The notes beneath the pieces are model-generated. The model worked only from the letters and a program-made list of their open reading frames with translations, had not been told where the DNA came from and made no database searches. Source: Planctomycetota bacterium (GTDB lineage: Bacteria; Planctomycetota; Brocadiia; CAIUPP01). Taken from it: a stretch of 53,684 nucleotides of DNA. This document shows, one piece after another, positions 18,053-28,043 of this stretch. The stretch covers positions 5,907-59,590 of the forward strand of contig JAKJEM010000005.1 in the NCBI GenBank assembly GCA_022705425.1. Reading direction: 5' to 3'. Each line of letters starts with the position of its first letter. Position 1 is the first letter of the stretch. A program made the translations under genes and the position numbers.

Positions 18053-19114
18053 ATGTTCGGCAACCGCCTGATGGGGTTCTTCTCCAAGGACATGGGCATT
18101 GACCTCGGCACGGCGAACACCCTCGTGTGTCTCGTCGGCGAGGGCATCGTCCTCTCCGAACCCTCCGTCGTCGCCGTCAAGCGCGGCACCAACAAGGTGA
18201 TGGTGATAGACAAGGACGGCAACCTCGCCGTCGGCAACGTCGCCAAGGAAATGCTCGGGAAGACCCCCGGCAACATCCAGGCCATCCGTCCCATGCGCGA
18301 CGGCGTCATCACCGACTTCGAGATCACGCGCGCCATGCTGGAGTACTTCATCCGCAAGGTGCATGGCGGCCGGGGCTGGGTCAGCCCGCGGATCGTCATC
18401 GCCGTCCCCTCCGGCATCACCGCCGTCGAGAAGCAGGCCGTCATTGACAGCGGCCTCCGCGCCGGCGCGCGCAAGGTCTTCCTCATCGAGGAGCCCATGG
18501 CCGCCGGCATCGGCGTCGGCCTGCCCGTCATGGAACCGGTCGGCAACATGATCGTGGACATCGGCGGCGGCACCACCGAGGTCGCCGTCATCTCCCTCGG
18601 CGGGCTCGTCACCCGGCAATCCGTCCGCGTCGCCGGCGACGACTTTGACGAAGCCATCGTCAACTACATGAAGCGTACCTACAACCTCCTCATCGGCCCG
18701 CGCACCGCCGAGGCGATCAAGATCGAGGTCGGCTCCGCCGCCGCCCTGGACAAGGAACTCACCCGCGAGGTGAAGGGGCGCGACCTCATCGCCGGCCTCC
18801 CCCGCCGCACCACCGTCACCAGCGAGGAAATCCGCGAGGCCCTCTCCGAGCCGGTCCAGGTCATCCTCAACGCCATCAAACAGTGTCTCGAAACGACCGA
18901 GCCGGAATTGGCGTCGGACCTGATTGACCGCGGCATCGTGCTTGCCGGCGGCGGCGCGCTCCTGCGCGGCGTGGACCGCGTGATCGCCAAGGAGACCGGC
19001 CTGAACGTCCGCATCGCCGAAGACCCCCTTACCGCTGTGGCGCGGGGCACGGGCGCCGTCCTCGAAGAGCTCGATGCGGTCAAGGACGTTCTCGAAGGGT
19101 CCGACGAAGAATGA
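18053..19114 (+). CDS. mreB: Rod-shape-determining actin homologue MreB
   Basis: 353 residues with SD GGAAGGTGAG. The actin-fold phosphate-1 loop appears as [10 protein letters not shown], phosphate-2 as [12 protein letters not shown], and the adenosine motif as [11 protein letters not shown]. MreB filaments guide elongation-specific wall synthesis through MreC, MreD, RodA and PBP2. The following three genes encode three of these partners; no rodA is in the window. Confidence 0.97.
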   Translation: MFGNRLMGFFSKDMGIDLGTANTLVCLVGEGIVLSEPSVVAVKRGTNKVMVIDKDGNLAVGNVAKEMLGKTPGNIQAIRPMRDGVITDFEITRAMLEYFIRKVHGGRGWVSPRIVIAVPSGITAVEKQAVIDSGLRAGARKVFLIEEPMAAGIGVGLPVMEPVGNMIVDIGGGTTEVAVISLGGLVTRQSVRVAGDDFDEAIVNYMKRTYNLLIGPRTAEAIKIEVGSAAALDKELTREVKGRDLIAGLPRRTTVTSEEIREALSEPVQVILNAIKQCLETTEPELASDLIDRGIVLAGGGALLRGVDRVIAKETGLNVRIAEDPLTAVARGTGAVLEELDAVKDVLEGSDEE

Positions 19115-19181
19115 CGGACGGCCGGACCCGTTGCCCTGACGGCGCCCCGCCGGGGCGGCGCGCGGGTCGTCCCTGCCCGAA

Positions 19182-20021
19182 ATGGCCGCAATGAAGTTCC
19201 TACCCTCCAGGTTCGGCGCGCTCCTCCTCAAGACCCTCGCCCTCTACGTCGCCCTCTCGCTGCTGCTCTTCCTGCTTCCGGCGCGCTGGACGACGACCCT
19301 CCGCGCCGTGCTCCTCTACCCCTTCGCCGTCGCCGGCGGCGCTTTCCTCGAGGGCCTTTCTCCCGCCGAGATCACCCTCGACCGCGCGCGGGAAATGTGG
19401 CGCGCGCAGAAGGAAGTCGAGCGTCTGCGCGCCGGCGAAAGCGCCTTGCGCCGGCAGTTGCTCCAAGAGTCGGAGCGCCGCCGTTTCCTCGAATCGCACG
19501 TCGCCCAGATCGCCCAGATTCCCGAGGAGCAGCGCCGCAACGCCGTCTCCGCCGCCCTCGCCGGGTACGACGCCTCGCCCGCGCGCCGGTCGGCCGTCTT
19601 CGACCGGGGCCGCAACGCCGGCATCGCCCGAGGCGATCCGGTCCTGTGGAACGGCGCGCTCGTGGGCCGGGTCGAAAGCGTCGCCCCCCGCCACTGCACC
19701 GCCCTGCTCGTCGGCGACCGGCAGCTCCGCGTTCCCGTGCGCTGCGTCCGCTCGCGCGTCCAGGGCGTCCTTGAGGGCATCGGCGGCGGCCTCTGTGCCG
19801 TCCGGCACGTCCCCGTCACCGCCGACGTCCGCCCCGGCGACATCTTCCTCACCTCCGGGGTGGACGGCCTTCTGCCCCCCGCCCTGCTCGTGGGCGAGTG
19901 CATCGAGGCCTCCGACGAATCGGGCGCTCCCTTCAAGTGGATCCCCGTCCGCCCCGCCTACGACCCCTCGCGCCTGGAAACCGTGGCCATTCTCATCCTG
20001 CCGCCTTCGGAGGCCCCCTGA
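19182..20021 (+). CDS. mreC: Rod-shape-determining protein MreC
   Basis: 279 residues (ATG 19182; a second ATG at 19191 is equally possible, and neither has a strong SD). A cytoplasmic stub and membrane helix (about 12-32) are followed by a helical region (about 62-105) and the paired beta-barrel region typical of MreC, which binds PBP2 in the periplasm. It shares one base with mreD (TGATG), so translation is coupled. Confidence 0.93.
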   Translation: MAAMKFLPSRFGALLLKTLALYVALSLLLFLLPARWTTTLRAVLLYPFAVAGGAFLEGLSPAEITLDRAREMWRAQKEVERLRAGESALRRQLLQESERRRFLESHVAQIAQIPEEQRRNAVSAALAGYDASPARRSAVFDRGRNAGIARGDPVLWNGALVGRVESVAPRHCTALLVGDRQLRVPVRCVRSRVQGVLEGIGGGLCAVRHVPVTADVRPGDIFLTSGVDGLLPPALLVGECIEASDESGAPFKWIPVRPAYDPSRLETVAILILPPSEAP

Positions 20022-20530
20022 TGCGGCGGATCAACTGGTTCCTCCTGCTCTTCGCCGCCGCCCTGCTGACCTGGACGGCTCTGCCGCGCTACCTGCCCGA
20101 GGGCCTCCGCCCGGACCTGATCCTCATCGTCGTCCTGTTCACCGCCCTCAGCGCCCCCCCCGAAGATGCCCTGCCGCTCTCGTGGGTGGCCGGCCTCGTC
20201 AAGGACGTGCTCACGACCGGTCCCCTGGGACAGTATGCCCTGCTCTATCTGCTGCTCGCCGCGCTGCTGCTGCGGCTGAAACCCCTCTTCGACACGCGCG
20301 CCGCGCTGGCGCGGGTGCTCATCGGCGCGGCCGCCCATCTCGCGTGCGAAGGCGCCGGCCTTCTCATCGAGGGGATGCGCGCCGGAGTCTGGCCCGACGC
20401 CGCCGCTCGGAATCTGCTCCTCCTCTCCGCGCTGGTCACCGGAATTCTCACGCCCCTTCTCTCCCGTCCCCTGGACCGGATCGCCGGGCGGCTCGGCCTC
20501 GAGCGCCGGCGGCTCGGATGGGTGCGTTGA
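20021..20530 (+). CDS. mreD: Rod-shape-determining protein MreD
   Basis: 169 residues from the ATG at 20021, overlapping the mreC stop and preceded by GGAGG. About five hydrophobic helices and little else, the usual MreD form. Called by position and membrane profile rather than by strong motifs. Confidence 0.88.
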   Translation: MRRINWFLLLFAAALLTWTALPRYLPEGLRPDLILIVVLFTALSAPPEDALPLSWVAGLVKDVLTTGPLGQYALLYLLLAALLLRLKPLFDTRAALARVLIGAAAHLACEGAGLLIEGMRAGVWPDAAARNLLLLSALVTGILTPLLSRPLDRIAGRLGLERRRLGWVR

Positions 20531-20531
20531 C

Positions 20532-22481
20532 ATGGGCGAACGACGCCTCACCTTCCTCTACGCGCTCTTCTGCGCGGCCCTGCTCGTCATCGCCGCGCGT
20601 CTCTTCTGCGTACAGATTCTCGGCATGACGACGGAGGACCCCGACGCCGTTCTGCGTTCGCCCGTCCCCCTGGAGATGATCCCCACCTACCGCGGCGCCA
20701 TCTGCGACCGCCACGGCGAACCGCTGGCGGCCGACGCGGCCACGCTGGACCTGGCGATCCACTACCGCGAGGCCCTGCTCCTGGCTCGTGCCGGCGGCGA
20801 GACGCTCACCCCCCTCGAGGCCCGAGCCCTCCGGCGGTACGTCGCCCCGCGCGTGAAGACCCTTCAGCCCGGCCATGACGCGGCGCAACGGCTGCTGCTT
20901 TCGGACGCCCTGCGCAGCAACGCTCTGGCCGGGGAGCAGGAGGCCCTCCTTCGCGAGGAGGAGCGCCGCCGCCTGGCAGATATCGCCGCGATCACCGGCG
21001 ACACCCCCGAGGACCTGCGCCGGAACCTTGCCGAAATCCTCCGCCGCGTCCGCGCCCTGCGAGCCCTCCGTCCCCGCGCCGGGGATTTCTACGAGGAGAC
21101 CATTCCCCACCTCCTGACACCCAACGTTTCCGTGGACGTCGCCGCCTGCGTCGAAGGCAACCCCGACCGCTTCCCCGGCCTTGCCATTCAACAGGTCACC
21201 CGCCGCTGCTATCCCGCCGGCAATGTCGCCCCGCACGTCATCGGCTACCTCGGCCGCGCCCAACCCCCCGCCCGCGGCGAGACCAGCGACGACCCGACCG
21301 TCCGCCCCGGCGACCGCATCGGCGTTGCGGGCATCGAGAAGCAGTACGACCGTCTCCTGCGCGGCCTCCCCGGCATCCTCAGCCGTGATACCGACCCCGC
21401 CACCGGCGCGCCGTTGCGGCACCTTCTCTTCCCCGCCCGACCCGGCGCTACCCTCCGCCTGACGCTCGATCTGGCCGCCCAGCGCGAGGCCGAAAGGGCC
21501 TTGGAGGGCGCCAAGGGCGCCGTCGTCGTCCTGGACATCCCCACCGGCGACGTTCTTGTCATGGCCAGCGCCCCGGTCTTCGACCTCTGCAATCTGAGCG
21601 CCTCGCTTCGCGCCGCCTTGAAGGACCCCGCCAAGCCCCTCCTTTCCCGCGCCACGCAGGACAGCGTGCCCTCCGGCTCGATGATCAAGCCGATCGTCGC
21701 CGTCGCCGCCGTGGACGTCGGCGAGATCGGACCGAAGCACGTCATCGTCTGCCATCGCCGGTACAACGTCGGCGGTACGCCGCGCCAGTGCAACGGCGAC
21801 CACGGCCCCCTCGACATGGCCGGCGCGATCTCGCACTCCTGCAACATCTACTTCTGGGAGCTCGGTCGCCGCGTCGGACCGACCCCCATCCTCGACCACG
21901 GGCGCGACTTCAACCTGGGCGTCAAGACCGGCCTGGATTTGCCCTACGAGTTCGCCGGACGCCTGCCCGATCCCTCGCGCGCCCGGCGCTGGACGATTGG
22001 CGACACCCTCAACATCAGTGTCGGGCAGGGGGATGTCAGTGTCACGCCCATCCAGGTCGCCGTGGCGATGGCCGCCCTGGCCACCGGCGGACGCGCGCCT
22101 CGCCCGCGGCTGCTCCTCAGCGCGGAGCCGCCCCCCGACGACCCCGCATTGCTCCCGCCCCCGGCGCCGTCCTTCCGGACGGTTTCCTGCTCTCCCGTCG
22201 CCGCGCGCGCCGTCCGCGAGGGGATGCGCGACGCCCTCTACAGCGGCACCGCGCGCGGCCTGGCGGGCCTGCGCGAACTCAACGCCGCCGTCAAGACCGG
22301 CACCGCCGAAACGCGCGACAAGACCATCAACCATACCTGGATCGGCGGCTTCCTGCCCTTCAACGCCCCGCGCTATGCCTTCGCCGTCGTCATCCACAGC
22401 GTCCCCGGCCACGGCGCCGAAATCGCCGGTCCCGTTGCCGAGTCCGTCATGCGGGCGGTGGCGCGCCAGGGGGCGAAGTAG
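20532..22481 (+). CDS. mrdA: Penicillin-binding protein 2 (elongation transpeptidase)
   Basis: 649 residues, starting 1 bp after mreD. It has one N-terminal membrane helix, then the class B dimerisation segment with RGAICDRHGEPLA, then a transpeptidase domain with S383-M-I-K386, S436-C-N438 and K588-T-G590, all intact. It cross-links peptidoglycan during lateral growth, acting with RodA and MreC. The SxxK motif reads SMIK rather than the common STxK or S-x-F-K. Operon position supports PBP2 over the divisome PBP3. Confidence 0.94.
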   Translation: MGERRLTFLYALFCAALLVIAARLFCVQILGMTTEDPDAVLRSPVPLEMIPTYRGAICDRHGEPLAADAATLDLAIHYREALLLARAGGETLTPLEARALRRYVAPRVKTLQPGHDAAQRLLLSDALRSNALAGEQEALLREEERRRLADIAAITGDTPEDLRRNLAEILRRVRALRALRPRAGDFYEETIPHLLTPNVSVDVAACVEGNPDRFPGLAIQQVTRRCYPAGNVAPHVIGYLGRAQPPARGETSDDPTVRPGDRIGVAGIEKQYDRLLRGLPGILSRDTDPATGAPLRHLLFPARPGATLRLTLDLAAQREAERALEGAKGAVVVLDIPTGDVLVMASAPVFDLCNLSASLRAALKDPAKPLLSRATQDSVPSGSMIKPIVAVAAVDVGEIGPKHVIVCHRRYNVGGTPRQCNGDHGPLDMAGAISHSCNIYFWELGRRVGPTPILDHGRDFNLGVKTGLDLPYEFAGRLPDPSRARRWTIGDTLNISVGQGDVSVTPIQVAVAMAALATGGRAPRPRLLLSAEPPPDDPALLPPPAPSFRTVSCSPVAARAVREGMRDALYSGTARGLAGLRELNAAVKTGTAETRDKTINHTWIGGFLPFNAPRYAFAVVIHSVPGHGAEIAGPVAESVMRAVARQGAK

Positions 22482-22501
22482 CCGCCGACCGCCGCGCGCC
22501 G

Positions 22502-23671
22502 CTAGTCAAGCTCCATCACGTACACCTTCCGCTCCCCGCTCATGACGCTGTCGAAGGAGAAGGCGCGTCCGTCCGGACGCCAGCGGGGGTGAAGGTCGCA
22601 ACGGCAGTCGGGAATGGCGGACTGCGCCGGGTCGTAGGGGCACTCGGCCAGCAACCGCTCGCGTCCGGAGGCAAGGTCAATGAGCCGCAACTGCTGGACG
22701 CGCCGGTCCGCCAGCGGATAGGTATCGGCCAGAATCCGCCCCCCCTCCGGTGAGAAGCTGGCATGGCACGCCGGCCCCGCCACGCCGGGGGCGACGTTGC
22801 GGAAGCGCGTGTCGCCGTCGTCGAAGACGATAAACTCCGCGCCCAGCCGCCGCCAGTTGGCGTCCACCAGGATCTCGCGCGGCGTGCGCCCCCAGAGCTG
22901 ATGGCTGATGCCCTGCCAGTAGGCGTGCGGCAGCGCGCAACGCGGCGCCGAACCGTCGGGGTTGAAGGTGTAGAGATAGGTCTTCCACCCGCGTCCGGTC
23001 CCCTCAGGATAGGTATAGCGCAACAACACCATCAACCGCGTGCCGTCGCAGTTCCAGCCGAGATGATTCAACCAGATGTAGGTATCCCGGAGCTCGTAGG
23101 CGTTAGGATGGATGTCGGCCAGTTGGCGGATGCTCAGCGCCAGGCGCGGGTCGCCGCCGCAGAGGTCCATCATCCACACGCCGGCGTCCTCGGGGCACTT
23201 GGGCGCCTCGGGACAGTGAATCCCCGCGTAGGAGTATCCCGGACGGTACCCGATGCGCCCGAACTCCAGCGTGGCGGCCGTCCGCCCGTCGGGGGAAAGG
23301 ATATAGACCGGCCGCGGCAGGCGGCGGACCTCGCCGCGTTCGAGATGGAAGACGCGCGCAATGGCGCGCCGCCGCCCGCCCTCCTCGACAATGTCGTTGA
23401 AGACGAAACAGCCCGGCTCCCGGCGCAGCCACTGCGTCATCGCCCCCTGCTGGAAGTTCCACGCCCGCGTGCGTGCGAGGGGCATCCAGCGGCATCCCCG
23501 CTCCAGATCCACCACGCCGACCTCCGCTTCCTCCTCGGGGCGCATGAGGTGATCCTGCTGCGGAATGCGCAACGCCAGGTGGTACCGCAGGCTCGGGTCC
23601 CAGGGGTTCCGGTCATAGTACCCGAACATGAAATGACCCGGAGCGGGGGTGATGCACAGCGGAGCGGGCAT
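22502..23671 (-). CDS. Beta-propeller protein of unknown function
   Basis: 389 residues from the ATG at 23671, nine bases behind GAGGAG; an extension to 23788 would read through a hairpin. The N-terminus has GHFMFGYYDRNPWD, a phrase I associate with propeller proteins in polysaccharide-rich genomes. Repeated strand-turn units (SPDGRTAATLE, SPEGGRILADTY, RPDGRAFSFDS) resemble TolB or oligogalacturonate-lyase propeller blades. No signal peptide, so probably cytoplasmic. A sugar-related lyase or binding role is a guess. Confidence 0.65.
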   Translation of the reverse strand: MPAPLCITPAPGHFMFGYYDRNPWDPSLRYHLALRIPQQDHLMRPEEEAEVGVVDLERGCRWMPLARTRAWNFQQGAMTQWLRREPGCFVFNDIVEEGGRRRAIARVFHLERGEVRRLPRPVYILSPDGRTAATLEFGRIGYRPGYSYAGIHCPEAPKCPEDAGVWMMDLCGGDPRLALSIRQLADIHPNAYELRDTYIWLNHLGWNCDGTRLMVLLRYTYPEGTGRGWKTYLYTFNPDGSAPRCALPHAYWQGISHQLWGRTPREILVDANWRRLGAEFIVFDDGDTRFRNVAPGVAGPACHASFSPEGGRILADTYPLADRRVQQLRLIDLASGRERLLAECPYDPAQSAIPDCRCDLHPRWRPDGRAFSFDSVMSGERKVYVMELD

Positions 23672-23692
23672 GGCAGGACTCCTCAGTATCCT

Positions 23693-23714
23693 CCGGACGG
23701 GAATCCCCGTCCGG
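23693..23714 (-). other. Hairpin in leader of the propeller gene
   Basis: CCGGACGGG (23693-23701) pairs with CCCGTCCGG (23706-23714) around a 4-base loop, in the transcribed leader between promoter and start. Confidence 0.5.
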
Positions 23715-23759
23715 CGCGTCCGCCGGAGGCGGGCACCCTGCCCGGCGGAGGCGCCCGCG

Positions 23760-23788
23760 ATGATATACCCTCGAAGAATCTCCCGCAA
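23760..23788 (-). promoter_or_regulatory. Promoter of the propeller gene
   Basis: On the minus strand TTGCGG (23788-23783), 17 bp, TATCAT (23765-23760), about 90 bp before the start. Confidence 0.5.
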
Positions 23789-23823
23789 GGGACCGCGTTC
23801 GACCGCGTCGGCTCATCGTTCAC

Positions 23824-23852
23824 TTGCGAACGGCAAGCGCCTGCGCTCTAAT
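23824..23852 (+). promoter_or_regulatory. Promoter of GH32-like gene
   Basis: TTGCGA (23824-23829), 17 bp, TCTAAT (23847-23852), 80 bp before the start at 23933. Confidence 0.45.
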
Positions 23853-23932
23853 GGTGCTGAACGATCGCGCGCGAGGCAACACCCTCCGCCGCGGCGAGCG
23901 GCGGTTCCGGCTGAAGAAAGGCCCACCCGAAG

Positions 23933-25348
23933 ATGAGCACTCCTTCCACGCTGCGCGACATCGGTTCGCGCCTTGAGCTCTTTGTGGACGACCATCTCAT
24001 CTCCGAGCGGCGCGGCGCGCGTCTGCAACTGTGCCACCCCCTGCCCGCCAACGTCGCCCTGCGCCATGACGCGCCGTGGGAGGGACGTTACACGATCTAC
24101 TCCACCGTCCTCCGCGAGGGCGACCTCTGGCGCCTGTACTATCGCGGCTGGCCCGACGTCGGCGAGAAGTCCCGCGCCTACACCTGCTGCGCCGAAAGCC
24201 GCGACGGCATTCACTTCACCCGGCCCGAGTACGGCCTCTTCGAGTTCAACGGCTCCCGCGCCAACAACATCGTCCTCGGCCCCACCGGCGGGGGAGAGGA
24301 CAGCGCCACGCACAACTTCTGCCCCATGCTCGACACCCGCCCCGGCGTCCCCGAGTCTGAGCGCTACAAAGCGATGGGCGGCAGCTTCCGCTCGGGGATC
24401 TTCGCCTTCGCCTCGGCGGACGGCGTCCGCTGGCGTCTGTTCTCCGAGCGCCCCGTCGTCACGCACCCCACCTTCGCCTTCGATTCGCAGAACGTGCCCT
24501 TCTGGTCCGAGGCCGAAGGCTGCTACCTCTTCTACTACCGCACCTTCGTCAAGGCCCCCGGCGCCGAGAAGGCCCAGGTGCGCTGGATCAGCCGCCGCAC
24601 GTCGGACGACTTCCTCCACTGGTCCGACCCGGTCGAGATGGACGCCGGCGCCGCGCCGATCGAGCACTTCTACACGAACCAGACCTTTCCGTACTTCCGC
24701 GCGCCGCATCTCTACATCTCCCTGGGGGCGCGCTTCTGGCCGGGACGCCGCGCCCTTTCGGAAGGCGACGCCCAGGGCCTCGACGCTCCTCCGAAATACC
24801 TCAACGACGTCTCCGACGGCGTGCTGATGACCTCCCGCGGCGGCAACCGCTACGACCGGACCTTTCTCGAAAGCTTCCTCCGACCGGGCCCCGGCCCGCG
24901 GAACTGGGTATCGCGCACCAACTATCCCGCCATCGGCGTCTGGCCCACCGCGCCGGGGGAGATGTCCCTCTACGCGACCCGCGAATACACGCAGCCCACC
25001 AACCACACCCGGCGTTACACCCTTCGCACCGACGGCTTCGCCTCCCTCTCAGCGGGCTACGACGGCGGCGAGATGCTCTCGCACCCCCTGCGCTTCGCCG
25101 GCGCAAGGCTGCTCTTGAACTACGCCACCTCCGCCGCCGGCGGCCTGCGGGTGGAAATCCAGGACGAACAGGGCCGCCCGCTGCCCGGATTCGCCCTGGG
25201 CGACTGCCGCGAGATCATCGGCGACCATATCGAGCGCGCCGTCCTGTGGGCCGCCGGCGACAGTGTGGCTGCGCTGGCCGGGCGGCCGATCCGGCTGCGC
25301 ATCGTTCTCAAGGATGCCGACCTCTACGCCCTGCGCTTCGCGCCCTGA
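23933..25348 (+). CDS. GH32/43-like five-bladed propeller protein
   Basis: 471 residues. The opening GSRLELFVDDHLISERRG and propeller-like phrases (WRLYYRGW, AESRDGIHFTRPEYGLFE, FWSEAEGCYLFYYRTF) match a widespread glycosidase-like family common in Planctomycetes-type genomes. The N-terminal 330 residues form the propeller; the last 130 look like a beta-sandwich as in GH32 enzymes. No signal peptide, so it would act on imported sugars or serve a non-hydrolytic role. Catalytic acids cannot be assigned with confidence. Confidence 0.65.
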   Translation: MSTPSTLRDIGSRLELFVDDHLISERRGARLQLCHPLPANVALRHDAPWEGRYTIYSTVLREGDLWRLYYRGWPDVGEKSRAYTCCAESRDGIHFTRPEYGLFEFNGSRANNIVLGPTGGGEDSATHNFCPMLDTRPGVPESERYKAMGGSFRSGIFAFASADGVRWRLFSERPVVTHPTFAFDSQNVPFWSEAEGCYLFYYRTFVKAPGAEKAQVRWISRRTSDDFLHWSDPVEMDAGAAPIEHFYTNQTFPYFRAPHLYISLGARFWPGRRALSEGDAQGLDAPPKYLNDVSDGVLMTSRGGNRYDRTFLESFLRPGPGPRNWVSRTNYPAIGVWPTAPGEMSLYATREYTQPTNHTRRYTLRTDGFASLSAGYDGGEMLSHPLRFAGARLLLNYATSAAGGLRVEIQDEQGRPLPGFALGDCREIIGDHIERAVLWAAGDSVAALAGRPIRLRIVLKDADLYALRFAP

Positions 25349-25402
25349 CGCTGTGCCGCCCCGTCCCTCGCCGCGCAGGCGTCCACGCCCGCCGTCGCTG
25401 TT

Positions 25403-25479
25403 GTCGTCCGTCGTCTGTCGTCCGTCGTCCGTCGTCTGTCGTCCGCCGTCTGTCGTCCGTCGTCTGTCGTCCGTCGTCC
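25403..25479 (+). repeat. Heptamer array A, 11 x GTCGTCY
   Basis: Eleven perfect-length 7-bp units, 10 of them GTCGTCC or GTCGTCT and one GCCGTCT. The C/T choice at position seven runs C T C C T C T C T C C. The array ends 17 bp before the gltX ATG, immediately ahead of its SD. Two similar arrays lie at 28044 and 33528 in the same orientation. Confidence 0.95.
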
Positions 25480-25496
25480 ATTCACCCGAGGAGCCC

Positions 25497-26954
25497 ATGT
25501 CCAACGATCGCCCCGTGCGCGTCCGCGTTGCCCCCAGCCCCACCGGCGACCCTCACGTCGGCACCGCCTACATCGCCCTCTTCAACTACGCCTTCGCCCG
25601 CCACAGCGGCGGCCGGTTCCTCCTGCGCATCGAGGACACCGACCGCGAGCGCTCGACGAAGGAATCGGAACGCGCCATCTTCGAGGCTTTGCGCTGGGTC
25701 GGCCTGACGTGGGACGAGGGCCCCGATGTCGGCGGGCCCTTCGCGCCCTATCGCCAGTCCGAGCGGGGCGACATCTACCGCCGGCACGCCGCCGACCTCG
25801 TGGCCTCCGGAGCGGCGTACCCCTGCTTCTGCACGGCGGAGCGCCTGGCCGCGCTGCGCGAGGAGCAGAAGGCAAAGAAGCTGAATCTGGGCTATGACGG
25901 CGCCTGCCGCCTCCTCTCGCCGGAGGCCGTCCGCGCCGCGCTCGATGCCGGCAAGCCCCATGTGATCCGCCTGGCGGTCCCCCGCGAGGGCCAGACCGTC
26001 GTTCACGATCTCGTGCGCGGCGACGTCGTTATCCAAAATGCCACCGTGGACGACCAGGTCCTCCTGAAGTCCGATGGCTTCCCCACCTACCACCTCGCCA
26101 ACGTCGTGGACGACCACGTCATGGGGATCACGCACGTCATCCGCGCGGAGGAGTGGATCACCTCCACCCCCAAGCACCTGCTCCTCTACAAGGCCTTCGG
26201 ATGGGCGCCGCCGGTCTTCTGCCACATGCCGCTTCTGCGCAACCGCGACAAGAGCAAGATCAGCAAGCGCAAGAACCCCACCTCGCTGCTCTGGTACCGC
26301 GAGCAGGGCTATCTGCCCGAGGCGCTGTTGAACTTCCTGGCGCTGATGGGCTGGTCCGTGGCCGAAAACCGGGAGGTCTTCTCCCTGGAGGACATGATCC
26401 GCGAGTTCACCCTGGAGCGCGTGGCCACCAGCGAGCCGATCTTCGACTTCCAGAAGCTGGACTGGTTGAACGGCCTTTACATCCGCGCGCTGCCCCCCGC
26501 CGAGCTGGCCCGCCGCCTGCGCGAGTTCATGCCTCAGGGCCGGGCCTGCGACGAAGCCTTCGTCCTCAAGACCCTCCCCCTGTTACAGGAACGCCTCAAG
26601 AAACTCAGCGACTACGCCACGATGGCGGAGTTCTTCTACGCCGAAGCCGTTCACCCGACGGTCGCGGAGCTGACGCCGAAGAAGGCCTCGCCCGTACAGG
26701 CGGCGGATATGCTGTCCGCCGCGCGCGAGGCCCTGTCCGCCTGCGAAGACTGGAACGCGGCAACGATGGAGGCGCGCTGCCGGGCCGCCGCGGCTTCCAG
26801 CGGATTCAAGGACCGCGACCTCTTCATGGCCCTGCGCGTCGCCGTCACCGGCGCGCCCGTTTCGCCGCCCCTCTTCGAGAGCATGGCCCTTCTCGGGCGC
26901 GACAGGTGTCTGGCGCGCGTCGCCGCCGCTATCGAACGGCTGCGAACGGGATGA
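25497..26954 (+). CDS. gltX: Glutamyl-tRNA synthetase
   Basis: 485 residues from the ATG at 25497 with GAGGAG upstream; the frame extends further left but only through the repeat array. The class I signature HIGH is HVGT (20-23) in RVAPSPTGDPHVGTAY, and KMSKS is KISKR (254-258). IEDTDRERST is the glutamate-binding region. It charges tRNA-Glu; whether it also charges tRNA-Gln cannot be decided. No promoter is obvious other than the repeat region. Confidence 0.95.
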   Translation: MSNDRPVRVRVAPSPTGDPHVGTAYIALFNYAFARHSGGRFLLRIEDTDRERSTKESERAIFEALRWVGLTWDEGPDVGGPFAPYRQSERGDIYRRHAADLVASGAAYPCFCTAERLAALREEQKAKKLNLGYDGACRLLSPEAVRAALDAGKPHVIRLAVPREGQTVVHDLVRGDVVIQNATVDDQVLLKSDGFPTYHLANVVDDHVMGITHVIRAEEWITSTPKHLLLYKAFGWAPPVFCHMPLLRNRDKSKISKRKNPTSLLWYREQGYLPEALLNFLALMGWSVAENREVFSLEDMIREFTLERVATSEPIFDFQKLDWLNGLYIRALPPAELARRLREFMPQGRACDEAFVLKTLPLLQERLKKLSDYATMAEFFYAEAVHPTVAELTPKKASPVQAADMLSAAREALSACEDWNAATMEARCRAAAASSGFKDRDLFMALRVAVTGAPVSPPLFESMALLGRDRCLARVAAAIERLRTG

Positions 26955-26964
26955 TCTGGATTGC

Positions 26965-26993
26965 TTTGATCGCCGCCGCCCATGATATAGAAT
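26965..26993 (+). promoter_or_regulatory. Promoter of cysE
   Basis: TTTGAT (26965-26970), 17 bp, TAGAAT (26988-26993), just after gltX and about 45 bp before cysE. Confidence 0.45.
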
Positions 26994-27038
26994 GGTGGGG
27001 ATGCCCGAGCGCATCGCCCCGTGGAGATGGAACGACCC

Positions 27039-27989
27039 ATGTCTTCGAATGACTGCCCGACCCCTCCGGCGGAGGAGAGGCCCTTTGACGCCGCGTCCGT
27101 CGCGCGCACGCTGGCCGATCAGGCCCGCGCCAGCGCCACCATCCCCGCCGTCGGACGGCATACCCTGCCGCAGCCCGAGGCGGCCGAGGAGATCATCGCC
27201 CTGGCGCGCCAGGTTCTCTACATCGGGTACGTCGGACGACAGGACCTGACCGAGGCCACCCTCCCCGCGCATCTGGCGGACCTGACGCAGCGCCTCTACG
27301 ACACCCTCAGCCGCCAGGTCGCCCGCGCCCTGCGGCACGACTGCCGCAACGCGCATGGCGCGTGCGACGAATGCCTGAGCCGGGGACGCGCCCAGGCCGC
27401 CGCCCTCCTGGCCAAGCTCCCCGCCATCCGCGCCATGCTCGAAGAGGACGTCCGCGCCGCGTTCGACGGCGATCCCGCCGCCAAGAGCTACGACGAAATC
27501 GTCTTCAGCTACCCCGGCATCCTCGCCATCACCGTCCATCGCATCTCCCACGAACTCTACAAGCAGCAGGTGCCCCTCCTGCCGCGCCTCCTCAGCGAAA
27601 TCGCCCACCGCGATACCGGCATAGACATCCATCCCGGCGCGCGCATCGGGCGCTCCTTCTTCATTGACCACGGCACCGGCGTCGTCATCGGCGAAACCAC
27701 CCTCATCGGCGACCACGTCAAGATGTACCAGGGCACCACCCTCGGCGCCGTCAGCTTCCCCCGCGACGCATGCGGCGCCCTGATCCGCGACGCCAAACGC
27801 CACCCGACCATCGAGGATCGCGTAACGATCTACGCCAACGCCACCATCCTCGGCGGCGACACCGTCATCGGCAAGGGCGCCGTCATCGGCGCCAGCGTCT
27901 GGTTGACCCGCTCCGTGCCCCCCGGCACCAAAGTCATCATCGAAACACCCAAGCTTCGCTTCCACAACGCCGCACCGCCGCCGGCCTGA
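27039..27989 (+). CDS. cysE: Serine O-acetyltransferase
   Basis: 316 residues from the ATG at 27039 (27021 GTG and 27027 ATG are alternatives; GGAG at 27023 favours 27039). The C-terminal left-handed beta-helix has hexapeptide repeats and the family phrase [19 protein letters not shown]. An all-helical N-terminal part of about 180 residues makes it longer than EpsC-type forms. It acetylates serine for cysteine synthesis. A CxxxxxxCxxC group ([14 protein letters not shown]) in the helical part is odd. No cysK is nearby. Confidence 0.9.
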   Translation: MSSNDCPTPPAEERPFDAASVARTLADQARASATIPAVGRHTLPQPEAAEEIIALARQVLYIGYVGRQDLTEATLPAHLADLTQRLYDTLSRQVARALRHDCRNAHGACDECLSRGRAQAAALLAKLPAIRAMLEEDVRAAFDGDPAAKSYDEIVFSYPGILAITVHRISHELYKQQVPLLPRLLSEIAHRDTGIDIHPGARIGRSFFIDHGTGVVIGETTLIGDHVKMYQGTTLGAVSFPRDACGALIRDAKRHPTIEDRVTIYANATILGGDTVIGKGAVIGASVWLTRSVPPGTKVIIETPKLRFHNAAPPPA

Positions 27990-28043
27990 CGCCCGATGCC
28001 CTCGCCCCCGAGCCGCGAGGCCGCGGGCCATCACGTGTTATTC

